Shown piece after piece: positions 1 through 8,108 of a stretch of DNA of 64,000 nucleotides (within the stretch, counting starts at the first letter, position 1; the number at the start of each line of letters is the position of its first letter). The notes under the pieces were generated by a model. The model was not told where the DNA came from. It saw only the letters and a program-made list of their open reading frames with translations, and did not search any database. The translations under genes and the position numbers were made by a program. The stretch comes from Runella limosa DSM 17973 (lineage in GTDB: Bacteria > Bacteroidota > Bacteroidia > Cytophagales > Spirosomataceae): contig NZ_KI519420.1 of NCBI RefSeq assembly GCF_000482465.1, positions 355,344-419,343 on the forward strand, written 5' to 3'.

Positions 1-545
1 CCGTTGCCGTTGGAAAAGGTGGCGGTGAGTCCGAGAAAAAAAGCCAAGCCAAAACGCCAAAATTCTTTCTTCTCCGAAATCAATAAGTTGAACGATTCAA
101 CCGCCAGCCAAACCACAATCAGGTTAGACCAAAGTGCCATGGGCCAAAGCGCCGTTTCGGAAAACTGAACCTGAAAAAGAAAGAAGGGAACGGGCAAAAA
201 ATACAGTGTTGGAAGCTTGGCTTCTTGCGAAAGACGATACAATAGCCATAAAATCCGTACCCAAAAAAGGTTACCCAGAAAAATTATCATTTTCAAATCC
301 ATTTGCCCCGTGACGGCCACTTGGAGGTAGGCAATGAGTTTGGCGGGAAGAATCACGTGTTCCCGAAACGGTACAAAGAGCAATCGTCCTGCTTCGGGAG
401 TAAACGGAAAAGCCTGATTAATAAAAGCCAAAATGGCAGGAATATCGTCCTCGTTGGGAAAAGGGGTGCTAAAATGATAGGCGTACCAAAAGAAAAATAA
501 AACGGGAAGGCTAGCTGCGGCTAAAATAGCGAGTTTTTTGAGCAT
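1..545 (-). CDS. Polytopic membrane protein, N-terminal part (runs off the window)
   Basis: An open frame on the minus strand starts with ATG at 545 and stays open to the window edge, giving about 181 residues of the N-terminus. It begins MLKKLAILAAASLPVLFFFW, a clear membrane segment. Residues around NEDDIPAI follow in the first outside loop, then several further hydrophobic stretches. An acidic pair in the first loop after TM1 is typical of GT-C type glycosyltransferases and related polyprenyl-phosphate-dependent transferases, but too little is visible to assign a family. It lies 28 bp downstream of the NeuA-like gene on the same strand, so it may belong to the same surface-glycan operon. 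Function is inferred only from topology and neighbours. Confidence 0.6.
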   Translation of the reverse strand, partial: MLKKLAILAAASLPVLFFFWYAYHFSTPFPNEDDIPAILAFINQAFPFTPEAGRLLFVPFREHVILPAKLIAYLQVAVTGQMDLKMIIFLGNLFWVRILWLLYRLSQEAKLPTLYFLPVPFFLFQVQFSETALWPMALWSNLIVVWLAVESFNLLISEKKEFWRFGLAFFLGLTATFSNGN

Positions 546-573
546 GAGGAATAACGTTTTTGGAAACTAGGTG

Positions 574-1308
574 TTACTCAAATCGGACACATTCGACCTG
601 ATTCATGGTTTCTTCGGCTTTGCGAAAACCAGCAAGGTCGTCGATGTCGATGGCATACTCAAAAGGCAAGACGTAAGGTAAAATAGGATAGCCTGACATG
701 GATTTTTTCTCCAAAATAACGTGCGGACGAATGACGTCGAGGTTCCCGATATGCCAATGTACGGGCGGGAGTTTTTGACGGGGTTCATTGTAAAACTCAG
801 GAAGAGTAGGGTGGCTCAAAAGCGGTTTCATCGTAGCCGTTTCGGGGTCATATACCCACATTTTATACGGCGTGATGGGGGTAGGAGTAATGGTGCGAAT
901 GCTATCGGCTTCGGGGGTATTCCAAAGCGTCTGAATGGCATCGTCGATGTGCCGAACCGACCGAACGGGCGACGTAGGCCGTAGCTGTACGACGAGGTCG
1001 GGGCGATAGCCTTCGTTTTCCCAAAACCAGTTGAGGGCGTGCGTAAATACATCAAAATCAGTGCTTAAGTCTTGTGCAAACTCTGCGGGACGTATAAACG
1101 GAACTTCGGCGCCGTATTTTTGGGCTGCCTCCGCAATGGCTTCGGAGTCGGTTGAAATGATGGTTCTGGTAATGGACGGGGTTTCGAGGGCGGCTTTGAC
1201 ACTGTACGCCACCAAGGGATGTCCAGCAAGGGGCAGTAAGTTTTTATTGGGAAGCCCTTTGCTTCCGCCGCGGGCTTGGACGATGGCTAAAACGTTTGGT
1301 TGCACCAT
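574..1308 (-). CDS. neuA: Acylneuraminate cytidylyltransferase family (CMP-sugar synthetase)
   Basis: The 244-residue protein begins with VLAIVQARGGSKGLPNKN, the nucleotide-binding signature of CMP-sialic-acid and CMP-Kdo type synthetases (A-R-x-G-S-K-x-L-P-x-K-N). Later blocks include STDSEAIAEAA, VVQLRPTSPVR and the C-terminal AIDIDDLAGFRKAEE, all typical of the family. It would activate a nonulosonic acid (sialic, legionaminic, pseudaminic or similar) with CTP in the cytoplasm. It starts only 5 bp after the NeuB-like gene, so the two are co-transcribed and probably translationally coupled. The exact sugar cannot be read from the sequence, because the other biosynthesis genes (epimerase, aminotransferase, acetyltransferase) are not in this window. 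Confidence 0.88.
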   Translation of the reverse strand: MVQPNVLAIVQARGGSKGLPNKNLLPLAGHPLVAYSVKAALETPSITRTIISTDSEAIAEAAQKYGAEVPFIRPAEFAQDLSTDFDVFTHALNWFWENEGYRPDLVVQLRPTSPVRSVRHIDDAIQTLWNTPEADSIRTITPTPITPYKMWVYDPETATMKPLLSHPTLPEFYNEPRQKLPPVHWHIGNLDVIRPHVILEKKSMSGYPILPYVLPFEYAIDIDDLAGFRKAEETMNQVECVRFE

Positions 1309-1313
1309 AAAAA

Positions 1314-2216
1314 TTAGGAGGCAAGAGGAGTTGTATTTTTTCGATATTTGAGCTTATGGCGCTGTTCGGCTTCGATGTCCAAAATTTCCTTGTTTTTAAA
1401 CGTAAGGGCTTGTTGGATTTGGGTCAAGTCCCGTACCAGTTTTTGAAGACCTGGAACTTCAAGCGAGGCAGCGTGGTCCGTTCCTTTCCACGTACGGTCT
1501 TTGGTGAAATGGCGTTCAATCCAGCGCGCGCCCAAAGTATAGGCGGCAACGTCGGCGGCAATGCCCAAATGATGCCCCGAAAACCCAATTTCTTTGACTC
1601 GGTGATCGTAATGTTCGTACAAACGATTGATTTCCAGTAAACAAATGTCTTTGAAAGGCACAGGATAGCCCGACGTACAATTGTACAACACCAATCGACT
1701 TTTGGCTTGGTTGGTCACTTCAAAAAACTTGACCAATTCTTCAATTTCATCAAGCGTCGTCATTCCCGAAGAAATATGAATATCGCCCGCGTACTCGTCC
1801 CGAAGAAACTGAAGCATGTCGTAATGATTGTTACAAGCCGATGGAACTTTGATAAAATCGGGTTTAAGGGCGGCGATTTCTCGGGCGGAGGTAATGTCCC
1901 ACACCGAGGTGGCGTAGCCAATGCCAATCGACTCGGCGTACTCTTTGAGGTCAGCGTGTTGTTCCCACGTAAACTCTAAAAATTCGCGGTGCGCGCCGTA
2001 AGTATTTCCGTACGCGTTGTAGGGTACGGGGTGAGGGGTGTTGTATTGTTCGTCGGTGAGCAATTCGCGGGCATTTCGCTTCTGAAATTTAGCGTAATCG
2101 GCACCGCAGTCTTTCGACAACTTGATAAGTTCTTTAGCGATTTCAAAGTCACCCATGTGGTTACAGCCAATTTCGGAAATGACCAAGGGTTTACGATAAT
2201 CAAATTTGAATGCCAT
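1314..2216 (-). CDS. neuB: N-acetylneuraminate synthase family protein lacking the SAF domain
   Basis: The 300-residue protein has the TIM-barrel NeuB signatures: VISEIGCNHMGDFEIAKELI near the N-terminus, AKFQKRNARELL, the SSGM motif, and GTDHAASLE near the C-terminus. Members condense phosphoenolpyruvate with an N-acyl hexosamine to make a nine-carbon sialic-type acid. Canonical NeuB enzymes are about 340-350 residues and end in a SAF (antifreeze-like) domain that closes the active site of the partner subunit. Here the chain stops at about residue 300 with a charged tail and no SAF domain is visible. The downstream NeuA-like gene starts 5 bp after the stop, which supports joint function in making an activated surface sugar. 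Confidence 0.85.
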   Translation of the reverse strand: MAFKFDYRKPLVISEIGCNHMGDFEIAKELIKLSKDCGADYAKFQKRNARELLTDEQYNTPHPVPYNAYGNTYGAHREFLEFTWEQHADLKEYAESIGIGYATSVWDITSAREIAALKPDFIKVPSACNNHYDMLQFLRDEYAGDIHISSGMTTLDEIEELVKFFEVTNQAKSRLVLYNCTSGYPVPFKDICLLEINRLYEHYDHRVKEIGFSGHHLGIAADVAAYTLGARWIERHFTKDRTWKGTDHAASLEVPGLQKLVRDLTQIQQALTFKNKEILDIEAEQRHKLKYRKNTTPLAS

Positions 2217-2322
2217 AGTACGTGCAATTTGGATTTGTTTTTAGAAGCAAAAAGGTCACAAAGGTAACGGTTGATTTTGAGTTTTGGCTATTGTGTTCCA
2301 ATCCACCGTGCTAGTTACCTCG

Positions 2323-2330
2323 TATATTTG
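2323..2330 (+). promoter_or_regulatory. Bacteroidota-type -7 box for hemH
   Basis: TATATTTG matches the Bacteroidota primary sigma -7 consensus TAnnTTTG. It lies 42 bp before the hemH ATG, in the divergent gap between the neuB-like gene and hemH. A good TTTG -33 box at normal spacing is not obvious, so strength is uncertain. Confidence 0.45.
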
Positions 2331-2372
2331 TATAAAAATTCGTAGGAACTTTTTTCCTCGAATTGAGTTACA

Positions 2373-3455
2373 ATGATAGGTATTTTAATGAATATGAATC
2401 AATCTGTGTCGCAACCTAGTTCGAGTACTTCCAAAAATATTGGTAAAACGGGGGTTTTTATTGTAAACCTCGGTACGCCTGATAGCCCCAACACCCCCGA
2501 TGTTCGCAAATATTTACGTGAATTTTTGATGGATGGGCGAGTGATTGACATTCCGTTTATCCCTCGTTTTTTGTTGGTTAATGGCATCATTGCACCGTTT
2601 CGCTCGCCAAAATCGGCCAAAACCTACAAAGAAGTATGGCTTCCCGAAGGCTCACCGCTGAAAGTGTATGGGTTGGCGGTTGAAAAAATGCTGCAAGAAG
2701 CGTTGGGCGACGATTACGTAGTCAAACTAGGAATGCGTTATCAAAATCCAAGTATTGAATCACGATTGATGGAGTTCCAAAAAATGGGCTTGACCGAAAT
2801 CATCGTCATTCCATTCTTCCCTCAATATGCTTCCGCCACCACAGGTTCGGTATATGAAGAAGTAATGCGAGTGTTGTCTAAGTGGCAAGTGATGCCTTCG
2901 GTAAAGTTTGTGAACCAGTTTTTGGCACATCCTAAATTTTTGCAAGGATTTGTCCAAAATGCTCAAAAATACCTGCAAGCCAATAGTTACGACCATTTTA
3001 TCTTCAGTTATCACGGGTTGCCTGAACGCCAAATTCGCAAAGGAGATTGTACCAAAGAGGTATGCAAACTGGGCAGCTGCTGCGATACCTTACACGCGAT
3101 GAACCAACACTGCTACCGCGCGCAGTGTTTTGAAACGACTCGATTGTTAGTAAAAGCCCTCAACATTCCTGAAGGAAAATATACCACCTGTTTTCAGTCA
3201 CGATTGGGCAACGACCCGTGGATTAAGCCCTACACTGAAGACGTTATCAAAGAGCTTCCCAAAAAAGGAATGAAGAGCGTTTTAGCTTTCTCTCCCGCTT
3301 TTGTTGCCGATTGCCTCGAAACCACCCTCGAAGTAGGTGAAGAATACAAAGAAGTATTTGAAAAAGAAGGTGGTAAACACTGGGATTTGGTCGAAAGCCT
3401 CAACGATAGCCCGATTTGGGTAGAAACGTTAGTGGATTTAGTCAAAACGTGTTAG
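2373..3455 (+). CDS. hemH: Ferrochelatase with a cysteine-rich insertion
   Basis: This is a 360-residue ferrochelatase, which inserts Fe(II) into protoporphyrin IX in haem synthesis (or into coproporphyrin III, depending on the branch). Visible signatures include GVFIVNLGTPDSP near the N-terminus, VKLGMRYQNPSIESRL, VIPFFPQYASATTGSV, the catalytic-His block FSYHGLPERQ, and TTCFQSRLGNDPWIKPYT. The chain has the usual length apart from a segment at about residues 226-252 that carries six cysteines (C226, C231, C236, C237, C247, C252), absent from the classical E. coli and Bacillus proteins. This could ligate an iron-sulphur cluster. ATG codons at 2388 and 2394 are alternative starts. The gene reads into an array of hairpins just past the stop. 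Confidence 0.95.
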   Translation: MIGILMNMNQSVSQPSSSTSKNIGKTGVFIVNLGTPDSPNTPDVRKYLREFLMDGRVIDIPFIPRFLLVNGIIAPFRSPKSAKTYKEVWLPEGSPLKVYGLAVEKMLQEALGDDYVVKLGMRYQNPSIESRLMEFQKMGLTEIIVIPFFPQYASATTGSVYEEVMRVLSKWQVMPSVKFVNQFLAHPKFLQGFVQNAQKYLQANSYDHFIFSYHGLPERQIRKGDCTKEVCKLGSCCDTLHAMNQHCYRAQCFETTRLLVKALNIPEGKYTTCFQSRLGNDPWIKPYTEDVIKELPKKGMKSVLAFSPAFVADCLETTLEVGEEYKEVFEKEGGKHWDLVESLNDSPIWVETLVDLVKTC

Positions 3456-3467
3456 CGCCCCGTGCCC

Positions 3468-3601
3468 GTGGTTGCCATTCCGTGCCCGTGGTTGCTTACA
3501 ACCACGGAAAACGTGTCAGCGGTTGCTCACAACCGCGTTTGTTGGTGAAAGTGGTTGCTCACAACCACGCTTCCGCGTGTGTAGCGGTTGCTCACAACCG
3601 C
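3468..3601. repeat. Cluster of GGTTG-CTCA-CAACC hairpins, locus A
   Basis: Immediately after hemH there are four complete palindromes: 3486-3507 (CCGTGGTTG, loop CTTA, CAACCACGG), 3519-3536 (GCGGTTG, CTCA, CAACCGC), 3551-3568 (GTGGTTG, CTCA, CAACCAC) and 3584-3601 (GCGGTTG, CTCA, CAACCGC). A half copy lies near 3468. Stem ends differ between copies but always remain complementary. They probably act as transcription-end or RNA-stabilising hairpins between hemH and the GH31 gene. The same element recurs at 15112-15163, 52760-52841, 56123-56140 and 59807-59897. Confidence 0.85.
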
Positions 3602-3703
3602 GCGGTATAGAAATCAAAGTCGTTCAAAAAATGGTGAGTTTATAAGGAGAGTTGGCTTTTGTCTCTAATGTTCTATTGGGATAATTGCTAACCTTCCGAT
3701 TTC

Positions 3704-5857
3704 ATGCAACACCAACGACGTCTGTTCCTCACATTTCTACTCTTTACAGTACTTCATTGTTCCCGAGCCCAAGCTCCGCCCCAGTGGCAGGAAGTGCAGC
3801 CTGGCATTTGGAAAGCCACGGCGGGCAAGCCTGAGAAAATCAGCTTACTGAGCGCTGCGGGCGCCAAACCCAACCTGACAGCACTGGCAGCCTTGCCTAA
3901 AACGCCGTTTCCGCTGGCAAAAACCGACATCAGCGTGCGGGTTATCGACGGTAAAACGTACCTGCGCTTTCCGCTGGAAGAAGGCGAGCAGCTGTTTGGG
4001 CTGGGCCTGAATTTCCAGACCGTCAATCAGCGCGGACGAATCATGGAGCTGCACGTTGACCACTACGGCAGTAAAGACAATGGCCGTACCCACGCTCCCG
4101 TGCCTTTTTATGTATCGTCCAAAGGCTACGGCGTACTGGTAGATGCCGCGCGTTACATCACGGTCTATGCGGGTACGGCCGTGCGAACCGATGCCAAACA
4201 CCCGCCCGTCCTGCGCGACCGCAACACCGACAAAAAATGGGAAGCCCAGCCGTATTCTGATGCGGTGGAAATGCTCGTTCCTGCCGAAGGGGCAACGCTG
4301 TATGTCTTTGGCGGACCTACGCCCATGAACGTGGTGCAACGGTATAACCTCATGAACGGCGGCGGTTATTTGCCCCCAAAATGGGGTCTAGGTTTCACCC
4401 AGCGCGTACCGACTTTGTACTCACAGGACGACATTCTGAACGAAGTACAGAGCTTTGAAGAACACAATTTTCCGCTCGACTTCATCGGCGTTGAGCCGGG
4501 TTGGCACAGCATGGCCTACCCGTGTACGTTTGAGTGGGAGAAAACCCGTTTTCCCGACCCCAAAGGTTTCTTGAAAAAACTGGCTGATAAAGGCATTAGC
4601 GCTAATCTCTGGATGAACCCGTACGTGTCGCCCGTCGGGACGTTGTACCCCAAAATCAAACCTTTTACGGGTTCACACACGGTTTGGAACGGGATTGTGC
4701 CTGATTTTACGATGCCGCAGGCTCGGCAGTTATTTAAAGAGCATTTTATGAGTCAGCACCTCAACATCGGAGTGGGCGGCTACAAAATCGACGAGGTGGA
4801 CGGCTATGACAACTGGATTTGGCCTGATGTGGCCACCTTTCCGTCGGGAACGAGTGCCGAGCAAATGCGACAAACCTACGGGCTGATGGTGCAGCAGATG
4901 ACGGGGAGCTGGTTCAGGGAAATTAATAAACGGACGTATGGGCTGGTGCGGGCATCCAACGCGGGCGCGAGCAGTTTTCCGTACGTGATTTACAACGATT
5001 ATTACAGTCATAAAGACTTTATTACGGCATTGGTAAATAGTAGTTTTATCGGTGTCCTCTGGACGCCTGAGGTGCGCGCTTCCAAAACGGCCGAAGAATG
5101 GGTACGTCGGATGCAGTCGGTTTGTTTTTCGCCGATGGCCATGCTCAATGCCTGGGCCGATGGCACGAAGCCGTGGTCGTTTCCTGAGGTAGAACAAGCC
5201 GTTCGCGACGTGGCAAATCTCAGGATGCAGCTATTACCCTATCTTTATTCTACGTTTGCTCAGTATCGGTTTGAGGGAAAACCGCCGTTCAGGGCGATGA
5301 ATCTGGTCGAAGGGTTTGGTTTTAAGTCGGTGACGGTGGCAGGAACGTTTGACGCGACGGGTAATCCGTACGCCATGAGCATCAAAAAAGACATCAAAGA
5401 CCAGTACATGATGGGCGATTACCTGTTGGTGGCGCCGATGTTTGCGGGCGAAAAAAGCCGCGAGGTATATCTGCCACAGGGCAAATGGTATGATTTCTAC
5501 ACGGGGAAAGAGGTTGGCGAAAATCAGGTAATTACCGTTACGCCTGCATTGGACAAAATTCCGCTGTTTGTAAAAGATGGTGGCATTATCCCGATGACAA
5601 CGACCCGTCGGCAAGCTCCTAAAAATGGTGAAGTACTTCCGCTAACCGTTCGTCACTACGGCACGGCGACAGGAAGTTTTCAGCTTTATGATGATGATGG
5701 AACGACCTTTGACTTTGAAAAAGGGGCGCGTTCGTTTACCCGATTATCGGTAACGAAAGGCGCTGATAGTAGGCTCAAAGGCGAAATGGATACGCCCACC
5801 AGCGGAAAGCCGTTTGGGTATTCAACAAAAATTAACTGGGAATTTATGACTCCGTAA
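3704..5857 (+). CDS. Secreted glycoside hydrolase family 31
   Basis: The 717-residue protein has a signal peptide (about residues 1-22, ending in CSRAQA), an N-terminal beta-sandwich, a TIM barrel from about residue 225 (KWGLGFTQRVPTLYSQDDIL) and C-terminal beta domains. The family nucleophile motif appears as GGYKIDEVDG, with the Asp at about residue 362. An acidic YNDYYSHKD segment about 70 residues later is in the place of the general acid. GH31 contains alpha-glucosidases, alpha-xylosidases and some alpha-galactosidases. The Bacteroidota secreted form with this nucleophile context might be an alpha-galactosidase, but substrate cannot be fixed by eye. It is followed closely by a second secreted enzyme. 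Both are more GC-rich than flanking genes, suggesting a different origin. Confidence 0.85.
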   Translation: MQHQRRLFLTFLLFTVLHCSRAQAPPQWQEVQPGIWKATAGKPEKISLLSAAGAKPNLTALAALPKTPFPLAKTDISVRVIDGKTYLRFPLEEGEQLFGLGLNFQTVNQRGRIMELHVDHYGSKDNGRTHAPVPFYVSSKGYGVLVDAARYITVYAGTAVRTDAKHPPVLRDRNTDKKWEAQPYSDAVEMLVPAEGATLYVFGGPTPMNVVQRYNLMNGGGYLPPKWGLGFTQRVPTLYSQDDILNEVQSFEEHNFPLDFIGVEPGWHSMAYPCTFEWEKTRFPDPKGFLKKLADKGISANLWMNPYVSPVGTLYPKIKPFTGSHTVWNGIVPDFTMPQARQLFKEHFMSQHLNIGVGGYKIDEVDGYDNWIWPDVATFPSGTSAEQMRQTYGLMVQQMTGSWFREINKRTYGLVRASNAGASSFPYVIYNDYYSHKDFITALVNSSFIGVLWTPEVRASKTAEEWVRRMQSVCFSPMAMLNAWADGTKPWSFPEVEQAVRDVANLRMQLLPYLYSTFAQYRFEGKPPFRAMNLVEGFGFKSVTVAGTFDATGNPYAMSIKKDIKDQYMMGDYLLVAPMFAGEKSREVYLPQGKWYDFYTGKEVGENQVITVTPALDKIPLFVKDGGIIPMTTTRRQAPKNGEVLPLTVRHYGTATGSFQLYDDDGTTFDFEKGARSFTRLSVTKGADSRLKGEMDTPTSGKPFGYSTKINWEFMTP

Positions 5858-5860
5858 ATA

Positions 5861-5893
5861 AACTCCCCGAGCGTTTAAAACCCTCGGGGAGTT
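5861..5893. terminator. Gene-end hairpin between the two GC-rich glycosidases
   Basis: AACTCCCCGAG (5861-5871) pairs perfectly with CTCGGGGAGTT (5883-5893) across an 11-base loop, directly after the GH31 stop. It is not followed by a T-run, so it may stabilise or punctuate the bicistronic transcript more than terminate it. The right arm contains the TTG at 5892, which argues against that codon as the start of the next gene. Confidence 0.6.
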
Positions 5894-5909
5894 GAAAATA
5901 CTATCTCTA

Positions 5910-8096
5910 ATGAAAAATCTTTCCAAACTAAGCCGCAAGATATTGCGGCTTTATGTGATCTTCGCTGCCCTGACAGCACACGCCCAAACCCAACCCCGCT
6001 ACAACCAACCCGCAACCGTTGACTGGCTGGTAACACCCGTTACCCAAAAGGCTGAAGTCATTACGGAAGGCAAAAACATCATTTTGTACAACGGACTGGT
6101 CAAGCGCGTTTTTCGCATCGAACCCAACGTCGCCTGTATTGATTACAAAAATCTGTCGAACGGTCAACAACTTTTACGGGCCGTTAAGCCCGAAGCCAAA
6201 ATCGTAGTCAACGGAAAAATGTACAACATCGGCGGGTTAATGGGTCAAAAAGAAAATGCTTATTTGTTGCCCGAATGGGTTGATAAATTTACCGTCGGTA
6301 AAGACGATTTTGTAGCAGCGGGTCATTCAGTATCGGAAATAAAACCGTTTGTGAACTGGAAAGCCAATTCGTGGGCAGCGACCCAAAAAGGCCCTTCGGG
6401 CAAAGTGCTGACCTTCCGCTATAAAGCGCAGGCCGAAGCCGTGAAAGGGCTGGAAGTGACGGTTAACTATGAACTGTATGACGGTATTCCGTTGATTGTC
6501 AAGTGGGTGTCGGTTGAAAATAAACAAACGGGTGGGCTTAAACTCAATCGGGTGGTCAACGAGGTATTGGCATTGGTGGAAGAAGAAAGTGCCGTCGTGG
6601 GTAAGCCTACGGAAATGAAAAAACAGCACGGTATGTACGTAGAAACGAACTACGCCTTCAACAACGCCATGCGCTACGACATCAGCGACCAGACTACGCA
6701 CTGGAAAATTGACTCGACTTATACCTCGCAGGTAAATTATAATTTTGAAACACCTTGCCTGCTGGAAGTATATCCCGAAAAAGCCCCGGGCATTGATCTT
6801 CAACCCAATGAGGTGTTCAAATCGGTGCGGACGCATGAGTTGTTGATGGATAGCTATGACCGTCAGCGGCGAGGGATGATGATTCGGAAAATGTACCGAA
6901 CGGTGGCGCCGTGGACGACCCAAAATCCGATTTTTATGCACTTGGTGAGCAAAAATGATCAGGAAGTCAGGAGTTGTATTGACCAATGCGCCGCCACGGG
7001 TTACGAAGCGGTCATTCTGAGTTTCGGCAGTCACCTCAATATGGAAGATAGCACGGCCAAAAATATTGCTCGCTGGAAAGAATTGGCCGATTATGCGCAT
7101 AGCAAAAACATTTTATTGGGTGGGTATTCGCTGTTCAGTAGCCGACGCATCAGTGACGAAGACGACGTGGTTGATCCGAAAACGGGTAAGCCCGGCGGCG
7201 CGTTTTTTGGTCATGCCCCTTGTTTTGGCAGTAAATGGGGACTAGCTTACCGCAATAAAATCAAGCACTTTTTTGCAAAAACAGGGTTTGACATCTGGGA
7301 AAACGACGGCCCTTACCCAGGCGATGTGTGCGGCTCAACCGTACATCCAGGCCACAAAGGGTTGGACGATTCGCAGTGGCGACAGATGGAAATCCAGAAG
7401 GAATTATATCGTTGGCTGAACGAGCGCGGGGTGTACATCAACGCCCCAGACTGGTATTTTCTGGACGGTACGCACAAAATCGCCATCGGGTATCGGGAAG
7501 TGAATTTCTCGTTGTCGCGCGAGCAGCAGCGTATTCTGAACCGCCAGAACATTCACGATGGCACGATGGAAAAAACGGCTTCCATGAGTTGGGGCTTTGT
7601 GCCGTTGACGCGTTATCAGGGCGGTGGGCCCGAGGCGGTGCTGGAGCCATTGAGCGAGCATTTGACGGATTATGAACAGCTAATGGTGCAGTACTACGGA
7701 GCGGGTGTGCAGGCTTGTTACCGTGGCCCGCGCCTGTACGATACCGAAACCACCCGTCAGCTGGTGTCGAAAACGGTGGCGTGGTACAAACAGTACCGCG
7801 ACATTCTGAACGCCGACATGATTCACCTGCGCCGCGCCGATGGTCGCGACTGGGATGGTTTTATCCATGTTGACCCGCAACAGAAGCAGAAGGGGTTTCT
7901 CATGCTGTATAACCCGACCAAAGAGCGCATCACGCGGACAATCAACGTTCCGCTGTATTACACAGGCTTGACGTCGTCCGCTACGTTTAAAGAAAAAGGG
8001 GCAACTGCCAAAAAATACACCCTCAACCGCAACTACGAAGTATCGTTGACCGTCACGATTGACCCTGAAAGTTATACGTGGTTTACAGTGGAGTAA
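5910..8096 (+). CDS. Secreted putative glycoside hydrolase, clan GH-D-like TIM barrel
   Basis: ATG at 5910 gives 728 residues. An upstream in-frame TTG at 5892 sits inside a hairpin and is less likely. A signal peptide (IFAALTAHAQ) is followed by a beta-rich N-terminal half of about 310 residues. A TIM-barrel-like half follows, with EAVILSFGSHLNMED, NILLGGYSLFSS, FDIWENDGPYPGD and VYINAPDWYFLDGTHK. A small beta domain ends the chain (GFLMLYNPTKE...YTWFTVE). The layout and the conserved acidic residues after the barrel strands resemble clan GH-D alpha-galactosidase-like enzymes, but I cannot name a family. It follows the GH31 gene by 52 bp and shares its unusual composition, so the two probably act on one glycan. 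Confidence 0.5.
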   Translation: MKNLSKLSRKILRLYVIFAALTAHAQTQPRYNQPATVDWLVTPVTQKAEVITEGKNIILYNGLVKRVFRIEPNVACIDYKNLSNGQQLLRAVKPEAKIVVNGKMYNIGGLMGQKENAYLLPEWVDKFTVGKDDFVAAGHSVSEIKPFVNWKANSWAATQKGPSGKVLTFRYKAQAEAVKGLEVTVNYELYDGIPLIVKWVSVENKQTGGLKLNRVVNEVLALVEEESAVVGKPTEMKKQHGMYVETNYAFNNAMRYDISDQTTHWKIDSTYTSQVNYNFETPCLLEVYPEKAPGIDLQPNEVFKSVRTHELLMDSYDRQRRGMMIRKMYRTVAPWTTQNPIFMHLVSKNDQEVRSCIDQCAATGYEAVILSFGSHLNMEDSTAKNIARWKELADYAHSKNILLGGYSLFSSRRISDEDDVVDPKTGKPGGAFFGHAPCFGSKWGLAYRNKIKHFFAKTGFDIWENDGPYPGDVCGSTVHPGHKGLDDSQWRQMEIQKELYRWLNERGVYINAPDWYFLDGTHKIAIGYREVNFSLSREQQRILNRQNIHDGTMEKTASMSWGFVPLTRYQGGGPEAVLEPLSEHLTDYEQLMVQYYGAGVQACYRGPRLYDTETTRQLVSKTVAWYKQYRDILNADMIHLRRADGRDWDGFIHVDPQQKQKGFLMLYNPTKERITRTINVPLYYTGLTSSATFKEKGATAKKYTLNRNYEVSLTVTIDPESYTWFTVE

Positions 8097-8108
8097 CCGA
8101 CTGAATGA

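Noticed and set aside
574..2216. Functional link between the NeuA/NeuB pair and the sialidase-like protein at 47213
   Set aside because: They are 45 kb apart, on opposite strands and in different contexts (surface glycan versus pectin use). Co-occurrence in the window is not evidence.
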